From Scatonaster sp045598705 (GTDB lineage Bacteria > Bacillota > Clostridia > Saccharofermentanales > Saccharofermentanaceae), in the NCBI GenBank assembly GCA_045598705.1, contig JAZLMM010000003.1, positions 1-64,000 on the forward strand: a stretch of 64,000 bases of DNA, given 5' to 3'. The notes under the pieces are model-generated. The model was given only the letters and a program-made list of their open reading frames with translations. It did no database searches and was not told where the DNA came from. Shown here piece after piece: positions 1 to 9,288 of the stretch. A program made the translations under genes and the position numbers. How positions within the stretch are numbered: position 1 is the stretch's first letter; each line of letters begins with the position of its first letter.

Positions 1-1
1 C

Positions 2-1009
2 GAAGGTCGTATCAAGATCTATAATCACCAGGTTTTCGTTGCAGATAACATCGAGGAAGTCATTCCGGAGTTCCTGTTCCTGCTTCGTGGTTGCCTGGAC
101 TGCACCGACCTTCCGCTGAACGTTTCCCGTTCGGCGCTCCAGCAGGATGAGTACGTGAAGAAGCTGAGTTCTCACATCATCCGTAAGGTTTCCGATAAAC
201 TGAATGAGGTCTTCAAAAACGATCGCGAAGGTTTCCAGGGTTACTGGAATGATATCAGCGTATTCGTGAAGTACGGCATGATGAGAGACGATAAGTTCTA
301 TGAGAAGGTCAAGGACATCTGTCTCTTTAAGACAGTAGATGGTGAATTCTTCACATTGACCGAGCTTACCAAGGATAAGGAGAAGGATACAGTTCGTTAT
401 ACCAAGGCGCCGGATCAGCAGGCGGCGTACATCTCCATGTCCAAGGAGAAGGGCTTCGACGTAGTCGTTCTGAACGAAGAACTGGATAACAACTTCATCT
501 CGTTCCTGGAGTATAAGCAGCAAGACGTGAAGTTCAAGCGTGTGGATGCTGAACTTGAGGGTGAGTCGGCTTCTGAAGATGAGGCAAAAGCACTCAGTGA
601 CTTGTTCAAGGCTGCAACCGGTGAGGAGAAATTAGAGGTCTCTTCTGTGGCACTTGGCGCGGAGCAGCTTCCTGCATTCATTCGTGAGACTGAAGAAGCA
701 CGTCGTATGGCAGAGATGAGAAAACAGTTCGAGTCCATGCGTACCGGCAAGGATGATGACCCGTACAAGGATCTCGACAGCATGTTCCCAATCAAGATGG
801 ACTTGGTTCTCAACACGGACCACCCACTGGTATTGAGACTTCGCGGAATGTCCGGTGTGGCAAATGATCAGGAGAAACTCAATGCGCTTTGCCAGCACCT
901 CTACGACCAGGCTAAACTGGCACATGGTTCTCTGGATGCAGAAGGCTTGAAACGTTTCTTGAAGTTTAATAGTGAGATGCTGACTGAGGCTGCGGAGCAG
1001 ATCAAGTAA
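2..1009 (+). CDS. htpG: Molecular chaperone HtpG (Hsp90), C-terminal part, 5' end outside window
   Basis: The open frame enters from the left edge, so only about 335 codons of an ATP-dependent cytosolic Hsp90 chaperone are present. The fragment starts in the middle domain. The hallmark LPLNVSR segment lies at about codons 38-44 of the fragment (Hsp90 family usually LPLNVSRE, here followed by SALQQDE). It continues through the DD-rich linker region into the C-terminal dimerisation domain and stops at TAA 1007-1009. The first internal start-like codon (GTG 155) is not the real start, because homologous sequence continues upstream. A weak hairpin with a T-run follows, then purL. Confidence 0.93.
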   Translation, partial: EGRIKIYNHQVFVADNIEEVIPEFLFLLRGCLDCTDLPLNVSRSALQQDEYVKKLSSHIIRKVSDKLNEVFKNDREGFQGYWNDISVFVKYGMMRDDKFYEKVKDICLFKTVDGEFFTLTELTKDKEKDTVRYTKAPDQQAAYISMSKEKGFDVVVLNEELDNNFISFLEYKQQDVKFKRVDAELEGESASEDEAKALSDLFKAATGEEKLEVSSVALGAEQLPAFIRETEEARRMAEMRKQFESMRTGKDDDPYKDLDSMFPIKMDLVLNTDHPLVLRLRGMSGVANDQEKLNALCQHLYDQAKLAHGSLDAEGLKRFLKFNSEMLTEAAEQIK

Positions 1010-1013
1010 GCGC

Positions 1014-1038
1014 TCAGACGATTGCTCTGAAGTTTTTT
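1014..1038 (+). terminator. Weak candidate terminator after htpG
   Basis: A short TCAGA/TCTGA hairpin (1014-1018 and 1026-1030) is followed by six T (1033-1038), just after the htpG stop. The stem is only five pairs, so termination is plausible but may be leaky. Confidence 0.4.
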
Positions 1039-1093
1039 GGAGCATGAAAATTTGTAAACCACACATACAACGTGCAGGAAGCGGCCGTTTTTG

Positions 1094-1102
1094 TGTTAGG
1101 AT
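1094..1102 (+). promoter_or_regulatory. Possible extended -10 promoter for purL
   Basis: TGTTAGGAT matches an extended -10 (TG-N-TAGGAT) about 34 nt upstream of the purL start, but no good -35 precedes it. The 126-nt htpG-purL gap shows no recognisable purine riboswitch. Confidence 0.3.
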
Positions 1103-1135
1103 AGATGAGGATACATCATTATTGGAGGATTTGTT

Positions 1136-4100
1136 ATGAGTAATGCAGTTCGAAGAATTTATTCGGAGAAGAAGAAAGATTTCGCAGTTGAAGCTGCCGG
1201 AATTATGAAGGATGTGAAGTCTGATGTGGGCGTCAAGACCATTGAACACGTTAGAATCTTCCACCGATATGATGTGTCCGGTTTATCGGATGAGGAGTAT
1301 GAACTCGCGAAGAACGTAGTGTTCTCTGAACCACCTGTCGATGATGTCTACGATGAGTCCATTGATGTAGCGGATGCGGCCTATGTTCTGGCAATCGAAT
1401 CCTTGCCAGGTCAGTACGATCAGCGTGCGGACTCTGCGGCTCAGTGCTGCCAGATTTTGACTCAGAAAGAGAAGCCGCTGGTTCGTGTTGCGCGTGTCAT
1501 CGTGTTCTATGGAAGTGTAGCAGAGGATGAGAAGAAAGCAATTGCTAAGTATCTCATTAACCCTGTTGAATGTCGTGAAGCTTCGATGGAGAAGCCACAT
1601 ACACTCGAAGAAGTATTTGATGTACCGACTTCGGTGCCTACCATTGAAGGCTTTACGTCCAAGACTAAGGATGAACTGGCGGCCCTTCGTAAAGAATGGG
1701 GCTTGGCCATGTCCGATGCGGATGTACTCTTCACACAAGAGTTCTTCCAGTCCATCAAGCGTGATCCGACTATGACAGAAATCCGTGTGCTGGATACCTA
1801 CTGGTCTGACCACTGCCGTCACACCACATTCTTGACTGAACTGACGGATGTAAAGATTGACGGTGACAGTGATTTTGCCGAGGAATTAAAGGGCATCTAC
1901 GCGGATTACCTCTCTACTCGAGAAGAAGTATATGGCGAGCGTATCAGCAAGAAGCCAGTCTGCCTCATGGATGTGGCAACTATGGCGATGAGAAAGCTGA
2001 AGAAGGATGGCAAACTGCAGGATCTGGACGAGTCTGAAGAGATTAACGCATGCTCCATCAAGATTCAGATCGATGTGGATGGTAAGAAAGAAGATTATGT
2101 GCTCATGTTCAAGAATGAGACACATAACCACCCAACAGAGATCGAGCCGTTCGGTGGTGCTGCGACCTGCTTGGGTGGTGCAATCCGTGACCCGCTCTCC
2201 GGTCGTTCCTATGTATATCAGGCCATGCGTGTGACGGGTGCCGGTGACCCGACCGTTCCGGTCAGCATGACGCTGGAAGGTAAGCTTTCCCAGAAGAAAT
2301 TGGTTCGTACAGCCGCTGCAGGCTATAGCTCTTACGGTAACCAGATTGGTCTTTGCACTGGTCATGTTGATGAGATCTATCACCCAGGTTATGTGGCAAA
2401 GAGAATGGAGATCGGCGCAGTAGTAGGTGCTGCACCGGCTAAAAATATCGTTCGTGTTCGTCCGAGACCGGGTGACATCATTGTTCTCCTTGGTGGGCGT
2501 ACAGGTCGTGACGGTATTGGTGGTGCGACAGGTTCTTCAAAAGCACACGATGAGAAGTCCGTACTGACCTGTGGTTCTGAAGTTCAGAAGGGTAATGCAC
2601 CGACGGAGCGTAAGATCCAGAGAATGTTCCGTATTCCGGAAGTCAGCAAGATGATCCTTCGTTGTAATGACTTCGGAGCAGGCGGTGTATCCGTTGCAAT
2701 CGGTGAGTTGGCAGACGGCTTGACCATTGACCTTGATAAGGTTCCGAAGAAGTACGAAGGTCTGGACGGTACAGAAATCGCGATTTCTGAGTCTCAGGAG
2801 AGAATGGCTGTTGTCATTGATCCGAAGGACGAGACAGCATTTATGGACTATGCTGCAAAAGAGAACCTTGAGACAACGGTTGTTGCAGTAGTAACCGAAG
2901 AGCCGGTCATGAAGATGACATGGAAGGGCAACACCATTGTTGAGTTGCCGAGAGCTTTCATTGATACGAACGGTGCTTCTTCCTATGCAACCGCTGAGGT
3001 GACCGAGCCTGATTTCAATAACGGAATCATCGATCAGCCGACAGAAAGCTTTGTTGCAGGTGATTTTGCCGCATCTTTGAAGGGCACACTTTCCTCTTTG
3101 GATGGCTGCTCCCGTAAGGGTCTGGTTTCCCGATTCGACGGTACAATCGGTGCTGGTACGGTATTGATGCCGTTCGGCGGTCGTTATCAGCTGTCTCCAG
3201 AAGAAGGTATGGCTTGTAAGATCCCGGTTGAGGAAGGAAAGACAAATGCGGTCTCTGTTATGGCATATGGTTTCGACCCATATTTCTCTGCTTGGAGCCC
3301 ATTCCACGGTGCATATCACGCAGTCACCGAGTCCCTGCTGAGACTTGCTTGTATGGGTTGTGATCCATTTGCTGCAAGATTGACATTCCAAGAGTATTTC
3401 GAGCGTATGGCTGGTGAGAAATCTTGGGGTAAGCCGCTGTCTGCTTTACTTGGTGCATATCAGGCACAGCTTGACTTCGGTACCGCATCCATTGGTGGTA
3501 AGGACAGTATGTCCGGTTCTTTCAATGAATTGCATGTTCCGCCGACGTTGGTATCCTTCGCTGTGGGTATGACAACTACGGATAAGGTTGTTTCTTCTAC
3601 ACTTTCTCAGGTTGCGAAGAAGCTCTATGCGATCCGCATCAAGCGTGATGCGAATGGCCGTTATGTGAAAGATCATGCGATTCGCGTGATGAAGTGCATC
3701 ACACAGATTCAGGACCGCGGACAGCTACTGGCTGCAGGCGTAGTTCGTTCTGCCGGTATTGCAGCACGTGTGGCGCAGATGTGCATGGGTAACAAACTTG
3801 GATTTGCTTTCGCAGATAGCTATTCTATGGAAGATTTATTCTCACATTCTTTCGGTACGGTTCTCCTTTGCGTAAGTGACAATAACGCAGTAGATAAGAT
3901 CGAGCAGGTAGGCGGTAAGCTTCTTGGTGTAACGACCAATGATCAGATGCTGACCTATGGAAATCAATCCATCTCTATGGATGAGGCCATTGAAGCTTTC
4001 GTATCCAAACTTGAGCCAATCTTCCCGACCATTGTTGATCAGGGTAAGGCAGTTTCCTATGAGAAGGGTGAGGTGACAAAGAATGCCATTACTGCACCAT

Positions 4101-4918
4101 CTATTCTGACTGGTGCAAAGCCGAAGGTATTCATTCCGGTATTCCCAGGTACGAACTGTGAATATGATTCTGCTTTCGCATTCTCTCGTGCCGGTGCTGA
4201 ACCGGATGTTATGGTCATTCGTAACCGTAACTCTCAGGAAATCACGGATTCCTTCGCGGAAATGAGCGAACGAATCAAGAAAGCAAACATGATTATGATT
4301 CCGGGTGGTTTCTCCGCTGGTGACGAACCGGAAGGTTCCGGTAAATTCATCGCGGCGGCATTCCGCAATGCTGCAGTCACTGAGTCCGTCCGTGATCTGC
4401 TCTTCAATCGCGATGGCCTGATGCTCGGTATCTGTAATGGATTCCAGGCATTGATGAAACTTGGACTTCTTCCTTATGGTGATATTCTCCCACTCGAGCA
4501 TGATGGCCCGACGCTGACTTTCAATAATATCGGTCGTCACCAGTCGGCTTATGTTTCGACAAAGATTGTCTCGAATAACTCTCCGTGGCTGTCTTTCACA
4601 AGTGAAGGCGATGTTCATGAGATTGCCATCTCACACGGTGAAGGACGTTTCTGCGCTTCTGAAGAGCTTCTCAAGGAACTCTTTGCGAAGGGTCAGGTTG
4701 CTACGCAGTATGTAGATGATCAGGGTGTTCCTTCTATGGATACTGCATTCAACCCGAATGGTTCTATGTGTGCAATCGAAGGTATCATCAGTCCGAACGG
4801 CCGTATACTCGGTAAGATGGGACACAGTGAACGTATGGGCAACGGTGTTGCGAAGAATATTCCTGGTGAGAAAGACCAGAAGATCTTCGAAGCCGGCGTA
4901 AGGTATTTCATTGGATGA
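1136..4918 (+). CDS. purL: Phosphoribosylformylglycinamidine synthase, single-chain type
   Basis: The 1260-residue enzyme makes FGAM from FGAR, glutamine and ATP in purine synthesis. Most Bacilli split it into PurS, PurQ and PurL, but here one chain carries everything, as in many Clostridia and Proteobacteria. The N-terminal PurS-like part leads into two AIRS-type synthase halves (DTYWSDHCRHTTF near residue 220; FKNETHNHPTEIEPFGGAAT near 330). The C-terminal class I glutaminase carries FPGTNCEYD, the nucleophile Cys1100 in GICNGFQ and a GHSERM end segment. The start at ATG 1136 has GGAGG upstream. The stop overlaps the ksgA start by 4 nt (ATGA), so the two are translationally coupled. Confidence 0.97.
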   Translation: MSNAVRRIYSEKKKDFAVEAAGIMKDVKSDVGVKTIEHVRIFHRYDVSGLSDEEYELAKNVVFSEPPVDDVYDESIDVADAAYVLAIESLPGQYDQRADSAAQCCQILTQKEKPLVRVARVIVFYGSVAEDEKKAIAKYLINPVECREASMEKPHTLEEVFDVPTSVPTIEGFTSKTKDELAALRKEWGLAMSDADVLFTQEFFQSIKRDPTMTEIRVLDTYWSDHCRHTTFLTELTDVKIDGDSDFAEELKGIYADYLSTREEVYGERISKKPVCLMDVATMAMRKLKKDGKLQDLDESEEINACSIKIQIDVDGKKEDYVLMFKNETHNHPTEIEPFGGAATCLGGAIRDPLSGRSYVYQAMRVTGAGDPTVPVSMTLEGKLSQKKLVRTAAAGYSSYGNQIGLCTGHVDEIYHPGYVAKRMEIGAVVGAAPAKNIVRVRPRPGDIIVLLGGRTGRDGIGGATGSSKAHDEKSVLTCGSEVQKGNAPTERKIQRMFRIPEVSKMILRCNDFGAGGVSVAIGELADGLTIDLDKVPKKYEGLDGTEIAISESQERMAVVIDPKDETAFMDYAAKENLETTVVAVVTEEPVMKMTWKGNTIVELPRAFIDTNGASSYATAEVTEPDFNNGIIDQPTESFVAGDFAASLKGTLSSLDGCSRKGLVSRFDGTIGAGTVLMPFGGRYQLSPEEGMACKIPVEEGKTNAVSVMAYGFDPYFSAWSPFHGAYHAVTESLLRLACMGCDPFAARLTFQEYFERMAGEKSWGKPLSALLGAYQAQLDFGTASIGGKDSMSGSFNELHVPPTLVSFAVGMTTTDKVVSSTLSQVAKKLYAIRIKRDANGRYVKDHAIRVMKCITQIQDRGQLLAAGVVRSAGIAARVAQMCMGNKLGFAFADSYSMEDLFSHSFGTVLLCVSDNNAVDKIEQVGGKLLGVTTNDQMLTYGNQSISMDEAIEAFVSKLEPIFPTIVDQGKAVSYEKGEVTKNAITAPSILTGAKPKVFIPVFPGTNCEYDSAFAFSRAGAEPDVMVIRNRNSQEITDSFAEMSERIKKANMIMIPGGFSAGDEPEGSGKFIAAAFRNAAVTESVRDLLFNRDGLMLGICNGFQALMKLGLLPYGDILPLEHDGPTLTFNNIGRHQSAYVSTKIVSNNSPWLSFTSEGDVHEIAISHGEGRFCASEELLKELFAKGQVATQYVDDQGVPSMDTAFNPNGSMCAIEGIISPNGRILGKMGHSERMGNGVAKNIPGEKDQKIFEAGVRYFIG

Positions 4919-5781
4919 GTAAGCAGGAAGTTCTGTCTATTCTAGAGAATTATGGTCTTTCGGCCACAAGAAGTCTTGGGCAGAATTTTCTGTGTAATGA
5001 TGAAGTGATTGACGAGATCCTAGACCTTGCGAAGATTACGAAATCGAAGCAGGTCCTGGAGATCGGTCCTGGCATAGGTGCACTTTCTGAGAAAGCAGCA
5101 TCTTCCGCGGCAGGGTATGTAGCTGTGGAGATTGATCAGACCTTTGCGGCACGTCTTCATGATTTGCTCAATCCAATGGGTGGGGAAGTGATTTTTCAGG
5201 ATTATCTTAAATGGGATGCGGACACTCTGCCTTCTGAGAAACGAAATCCTGACGTAATTCTCTCGAATCTTCCGTATTATGTCATGACGCCGATCATGGT
5301 GAAATTGATGCAGGATTTCCCTTCGTGCCCGAAGATGGTGTTCATGGTGGAAGAAGAAGCTTGTGATCGAATCTTTGCGGCACCTCATACGAAACAGTAT
5401 GGTCCACTTGCTATTCTGACTGACTTGTATGGGAAGAAACAGAAATGCTTCAATGTGGACGGTGGAAGTTTCTATCCGGCACCGAATACGACGTCATCGG
5501 TCATTACAATCGATCGGATTGCGATGGAAGCGGAACGACATTCTCCACAAGTCACTTCTTGTTTTCAAGAGGCGGATTGGTTCTCATTCGTAACGGGAGC
5601 TTTTGCCCTGCGGAGAAAGACGCTCGTAAATAGTCTTTCTTCTTGCGGACAATATAGCAAACTTCAGATTCAATCAGCTTTGAACGAGTTGGGGATTAGC
5701 GAAACGGTTCGAAGTGAAGATGTTCTTCCTTTGGACTTTGTGAAATTATACCAGTTCCTTCGAGGAAGAAAGGACGAGTAA
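4915..5781 (+). CDS. rsmA: 16S rRNA adenine dimethyltransferase KsgA/RsmA
   Basis: A 288-residue SAM-dependent enzyme that dimethylates two adjacent adenines in helix 45 of 16S rRNA during late 30S assembly. Motifs visible are SLGQNFLCN near the N-terminus, the SAM-binding VLEIGPGIGALSEKA (about residues 43-58) and the catalytic NLPYYVMTPIM (about 118-128). Length is normal for the family. Its start overlaps the purL stop, and the zapA-like gene begins 5 nt after its end, so it belongs to one housekeeping operon. Confidence 0.96.
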   Translation: MSKQEVLSILENYGLSATRSLGQNFLCNDEVIDEILDLAKITKSKQVLEIGPGIGALSEKAASSAAGYVAVEIDQTFAARLHDLLNPMGGEVIFQDYLKWDADTLPSEKRNPDVILSNLPYYVMTPIMVKLMQDFPSCPKMVFMVEEEACDRIFAAPHTKQYGPLAILTDLYGKKQKCFNVDGGSFYPAPNTTSSVITIDRIAMEAERHSPQVTSCFQEADWFSFVTGAFALRRKTLVNSLSSCGQYSKLQIQSALNELGISETVRSEDVLPLDFVKLYQFLRGRKDE

Positions 5782-5786
5782 TCAAA

Positions 5787-6266
5787 ATGGCATATGAACG
5801 TATTTCTGATTCTCTTTTCGAGAAGTATTCTACCGACAAAGAGAAGGGTAAGGCAAAAACGAAGAGAAGCAAGAAGGCAGAGAAGCCGGTTCTTGCAGAA
5901 TACAGCCAAATTAAGCGTGATGCTCAACCTGTGTCCAAGAAGAGAAAGAAAGCGGAAAATGAAGAGTATCCTCAGACGGTCTTCGTTCGGATTGCCGGTA
6001 TGACCTATCGTTTCCGTGTAGAATCCGATGAGGAGAAGGCCAAGACACTGTATTGTGCGAAAGTAGCCAATGATCTTCTGTCTGAAACAATGGATGAGAA
6101 TCCTATGATTCCAACGAATCAGGCATTGATTCTTGCATATATGGAGGCCTGCTTTCGCTGGCAGTCAGTACTTCATCAGAAGGAAGAAGATAAGCCGAAG
6201 GAAGATCCACTTCTTCCACTTGAACAGTATTGTAAAGAGAACAACATTCCGAAGGAGAAGTTATGA
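5787..6266 (+). CDS. ZapA-like cell division protein with long basic N-terminus
   Basis: 159 residues. Residues 68-135 match the ZapA family of FtsZ-ring cross-linkers: VFVRIAGMTYRFRVESDEEK followed by a helix with NDLLSETMDENP and a second helix AYMEACFRWQSVLHQKEED. The first 65 residues are Lys-rich, low in complexity and not part of the usual 85-100 residue ZapA, so this is an extended form. ATG 5787 follows the ksgA stop closely. The end overlaps the U32 start by 4 nt. Function is inferred from the domain only. Confidence 0.72.
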   Translation: MAYERISDSLFEKYSTDKEKGKAKTKRSKKAEKPVLAEYSQIKRDAQPVSKKRKKAENEEYPQTVFVRIAGMTYRFRVESDEEKAKTLYCAKVANDLLSETMDENPMIPTNQALILAYMEACFRWQSVLHQKEEDKPKEDPLLPLEQYCKENNIPKEKL

Positions 6267-8707
6267 AACGTCCTGAACTTCTTGCCCCAGCGGGCTCTAT
6301 GAGTATGCTTCGTGCGGCTGTTGATGCCGGCGCGGATGCCGTATATCTCGGTCTAAATCAATATAATGCACGCATTCATGCGGCAAATTTCACATTGTCT
6401 ACGCTTCGTGAGGCATTAGATTATGCACATCTTCGTAACAGTAAAGTCTATGTTACCCTCAATACGCTATTAGATGATGATGAACTGATGGACGCGGTAG
6501 AATTAGCACTTCAGGCATATAAGATGGGCGTAGATGCTTTCCTTGTACAGGACAAAGGACTCGCATCTTATCTTGCTATGCATTTTCCACAGATTCCACT
6601 TCATGCAAGTACTCAGATGAATGTGTTCTCACTACATCAGTGTGAAGAGATGAAACATCTAAATATGTCTCGTGTCGTGCTACCACGTGAACTCTCAGTG
6701 GAGGAGATTCGTGCACGCGCTGAACTTTGGCATGAACAGGATATCGAGGTAGAAGTCTTTGTACATGGTGCAATGTGTGTATGCTATTCCGGACTTTGCC
6801 TATTTAGTGCGATGAATCGTTCCGGCTCTCGCTCTGGAAACAGAGGTTCCTGTGCACAGCCTTGCCGACAGTCCTATCAGATCGTAGAAGGAAACCGTGA
6901 AGCATCGGTATATACTGCTCCGCTTATCTCCGGAAAACTACTGTCACCGAAAGATCAATCTGCAGTGGATTATCTTTCTGATTTGATTCGTATCGGTGTG
7001 GATTCCTTGAAAATTGAGGGTCGTATGCGTGATGAGCAGTACTGTATCGCAGTAGTTTCTGCTTACCGGACATTGATTGACCGCATTGTTGCCGGTGGTA
7101 TCTCAGATGAAGAGGTGCAACAGCTCCGAAATGATCTTCTGGTCACGTTTAATCGCGGCGGTGATTTTACCTCTCAGTATATGGCGAACCAGAAATCCCC
7201 GGATTTCCTCTCAGGTGAGTATGTAGGAAAGTATGGCCTCTATTGGGGAGAGATCCTGTCAATCAATGCAAAAGCTGGAACCATCTGTATTCGTTCCTGG
7301 CAGTCTGACGTCCCGCAGAAAGGTGACTTCCTCTCTATACGTGACAAAGACGTGGAAGTGGCCAGTTTCCCAATCGGTAAAATCGAGGTGTCTCGTAATT
7401 CTGCGTTGGTCAAAGGATTACATCCGGAAGCCATTGCAAAACTTCATAGTGGCATGGCAGTCTATCGCATGAGCAAGAAAATCGAAGTGCCTAAGGAGAA
7501 CATGAGAAAAACCCCGATCGAAGGTGTGCTGACTCGAGAGGGGAATGGATTCAAACTCGAAGTAACTGTGACAAGTGGTGCTTTTGCCGGTGTATGTGTA
7601 TCATCCTGGGCGGAAGAAGCTGATCTGGGTGATGGCGAGCCACTCTCTTGGACACGTACCAAAGAGCAGATCGAGAAGACCGGTCAGACGCCATTTCTGT
7701 TTAAGAAAATCACGCAAAATGGGGATTTTCCGATTTTGCTCCGTATTGCGCAGATTAACTCAATGAGAAGAGAAGCGATGTCTTTCCTTGCAGAGGCAAT
7801 CCTTGATTCGCAGTCGGAAGGACGAAGCAGTGCTTTTGCCGAAAAAGAATTTGAATTATCTTCCATGGAGAAGCCGAGCCAGAAACATGTAACGATAGCT
7901 GATTATATCGATATGAATCGAATCACGAGTGGATATGCATGTGGTGCAGATCTTTATGTGTTCTCCGCTTTGCAGATTGCTCGTCCGGGAAGAATTGCCC
8001 TGATCGATGAACTCTTGGCACAGGAACCGGAAGCTCAGATTGCACTTCGTTTTCCGGGCTCTTATAAGGATAACTTAATCGAACCGATATCTAAGGCGCT
8101 TACGCTATGTAAAATGCATGCAGGATCTAGATTTGCAGGATGCCTTGGCACCTGTAAAGATGAGCAAACAATCGGGCTTCTTGCTGGATCTAATATTTAT
8201 AATCATTATACATATCGCTATGAGACTGCTTCTGGCATGAAGTATCTCTTCCTGTCATATGAAATGGGCGATGAGCCGATTCTGAGATTGGCGGATTCTT
8301 TGGATGATACGGAGAAATCTTCGTATATGTCGTTGCATCGATATGGTCCGGTTGAGTGGATGCAGTCGGAGTTCTGTCCGTTAGGTCAGAATCAGAAGCA
8401 CTGTAGTATGTGTAAGGAACATCCTGAGGTTTCACTTGGTGAGAAACCATCCGGAAAAGAGGAGATGCACGAGCATAGCCGCGTAGATCTTGTTTGCTAC
8501 CAGGGTGCTTGCCGATGTGATCTCTTTGGCAATGCCAAACATCTTGTAGAATCTTCTACAGTGAAGTCACTACTGGGTCAGGGTATTCCGGTTGCTTCTG
8601 TTGCGCGTTTTATGAATGAGAATCAGAATGAGCGACGCATCATTATCGAATCATTCAAGGAATTTGATGACATCGTTGAGGATGAGGAGGAGTGGTATGA
8701 GTACTGA
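6263..8707 (+). CDS. U32 family peptidase-like protein (RlhA/UbiU-type), long form
   Basis: 814 residues. The N-terminal ~330 residues are a U32 domain starting PELLAPAGSMSMLRAAVDAGADAVYLG, the family signature. It includes the conserved Cys set (VCYSGLC, then RGSCAQPCR) that binds an Fe-S cluster in characterised members, and the SLKIEGRMR segment. The C-terminal half matches the DUF3656-type extension of long members. E. coli RlhA of this family hydroxylates 23S rRNA cytidine, while older names call it collagenase. Here rRNA or tRNA modification is more likely, given the ksgA neighbour, but this is inference. Start ATG 6263 is coupled to the preceding gene. Confidence 0.88.
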   Translation: MKRPELLAPAGSMSMLRAAVDAGADAVYLGLNQYNARIHAANFTLSTLREALDYAHLRNSKVYVTLNTLLDDDELMDAVELALQAYKMGVDAFLVQDKGLASYLAMHFPQIPLHASTQMNVFSLHQCEEMKHLNMSRVVLPRELSVEEIRARAELWHEQDIEVEVFVHGAMCVCYSGLCLFSAMNRSGSRSGNRGSCAQPCRQSYQIVEGNREASVYTAPLISGKLLSPKDQSAVDYLSDLIRIGVDSLKIEGRMRDEQYCIAVVSAYRTLIDRIVAGGISDEEVQQLRNDLLVTFNRGGDFTSQYMANQKSPDFLSGEYVGKYGLYWGEILSINAKAGTICIRSWQSDVPQKGDFLSIRDKDVEVASFPIGKIEVSRNSALVKGLHPEAIAKLHSGMAVYRMSKKIEVPKENMRKTPIEGVLTREGNGFKLEVTVTSGAFAGVCVSSWAEEADLGDGEPLSWTRTKEQIEKTGQTPFLFKKITQNGDFPILLRIAQINSMRREAMSFLAEAILDSQSEGRSSAFAEKEFELSSMEKPSQKHVTIADYIDMNRITSGYACGADLYVFSALQIARPGRIALIDELLAQEPEAQIALRFPGSYKDNLIEPISKALTLCKMHAGSRFAGCLGTCKDEQTIGLLAGSNIYNHYTYRYETASGMKYLFLSYEMGDEPILRLADSLDDTEKSSYMSLHRYGPVEWMQSEFCPLGQNQKHCSMCKEHPEVSLGEKPSGKEEMHEHSRVDLVCYQGACRCDLFGNAKHLVESSTVKSLLGQGIPVASVARFMNENQNERRIIIESFKEFDDIVEDEEEWYEY

Positions 8708-9197
8708 GATTATTGTAGAGAAGATGCATGAGGATGCGGTGCTTCCTTTCTATGCACACGAAGGCGATGCCGGCATGGATCTTTGTAGTATTGACGAGTA
8801 TCACATCGCGCCAGGCGAGACAATCTTAGTGCATACCGGACTGAAGTTTGCTATTCCAATTGGTTTTGAAGTGCAGATCCGTCCAAGGAGTGGCATCTCA
8901 TTAAAGACACCTTTACGTATTCCGAATGCGCCGGGCACCATTGATAGTGGTTACCGCGGTGAAATCTGTGTCATTATGGAGAATACATCATCCGAATCTT
9001 ATAAAGATGCGCCTGAGTTAACTTTAAATGATAAAGGGAATCAGAAAGGTCCTTATGTGATTCATAAAGGTGACCGAATTGCCCAAATGGTTGTGGCTAA
9101 GTATGAAACAACGACATTTGTGGAGACGGATTCTGTGGAAGGTATCGGACAGAATCGTGAAGGTGGTTTCGGTTCTTCTGGCGTATCCAATCAATGA
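8697..9197 (+). CDS. dut: dUTP diphosphatase
   Basis: 166 residues. Hydrolyses dUTP to dUMP and pyrophosphate, keeping uracil out of DNA and feeding dTMP synthesis. All five trimeric-dUTPase motifs are present in order: GDAGMDL, PRSGISLK, PGTIDSGYRGE (with the catalytic Asp), KGDRIAQMV and the C-terminal REGGFGSSG lid. ATG 8697 was chosen because GAGGAGG lies about 7 nt upstream and the protein then starts where dUTPases do. It overlaps the U32 stop by 11 nt. The 17-residue segment between motifs 3 and 4 (around DAPELTLNDKGNQK) is a small insertion. Confidence 0.96.
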   Translation: MSTEIIVEKMHEDAVLPFYAHEGDAGMDLCSIDEYHIAPGETILVHTGLKFAIPIGFEVQIRPRSGISLKTPLRIPNAPGTIDSGYRGEICVIMENTSSESYKDAPELTLNDKGNQKGPYVIHKGDRIAQMVVAKYETTTFVETDSVEGIGQNREGGFGSSGVSNQ

Positions 9198-9238
9198 TTC
9201 TGCGTTAAACCACTTGTTTCTATTCATTTTTCAATTGA

Positions 9239-9258
9239 AATGGTACAATAGGACCATT
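9239..9258 (+). promoter_or_regulatory. Extended -10 promoter inside a small inverted repeat, before the hydrolase-like gene
   Basis: TGGTACAAT (9241-9249) is an extended -10 about 40 nt before ATG 9289. It lies within the inverted repeat AATGGT-N8-ACCATT (9239-9244 and 9253-9258), so a dimeric repressor could cover it. The -35 is poor. Confidence 0.35.
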
Positions 9259-9288
9259 CTGAAGAAGTTTTGACAAAAGAAGGCAATC

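Noticed and set aside
1010..1135. Purine riboswitch or PurR box before purL
   Set aside because: No purine aptamer core and no paired PurBox could be seen in the 126-nt gap.
632..1264. Long minus-strand open frames inside htpG/purL and similar shadows in purL, secA, ahcY and rny
   Set aside because: They lie opposite strongly conserved genes, have no ribosome sites and no recognisable domains.
4553..4577. TTTCGACA followed by a TGTC-like segment, resembling the comEC box
   Set aside because: It is within the purL coding region, the spacer and right arm differ, and no promoter lies at the right distance.
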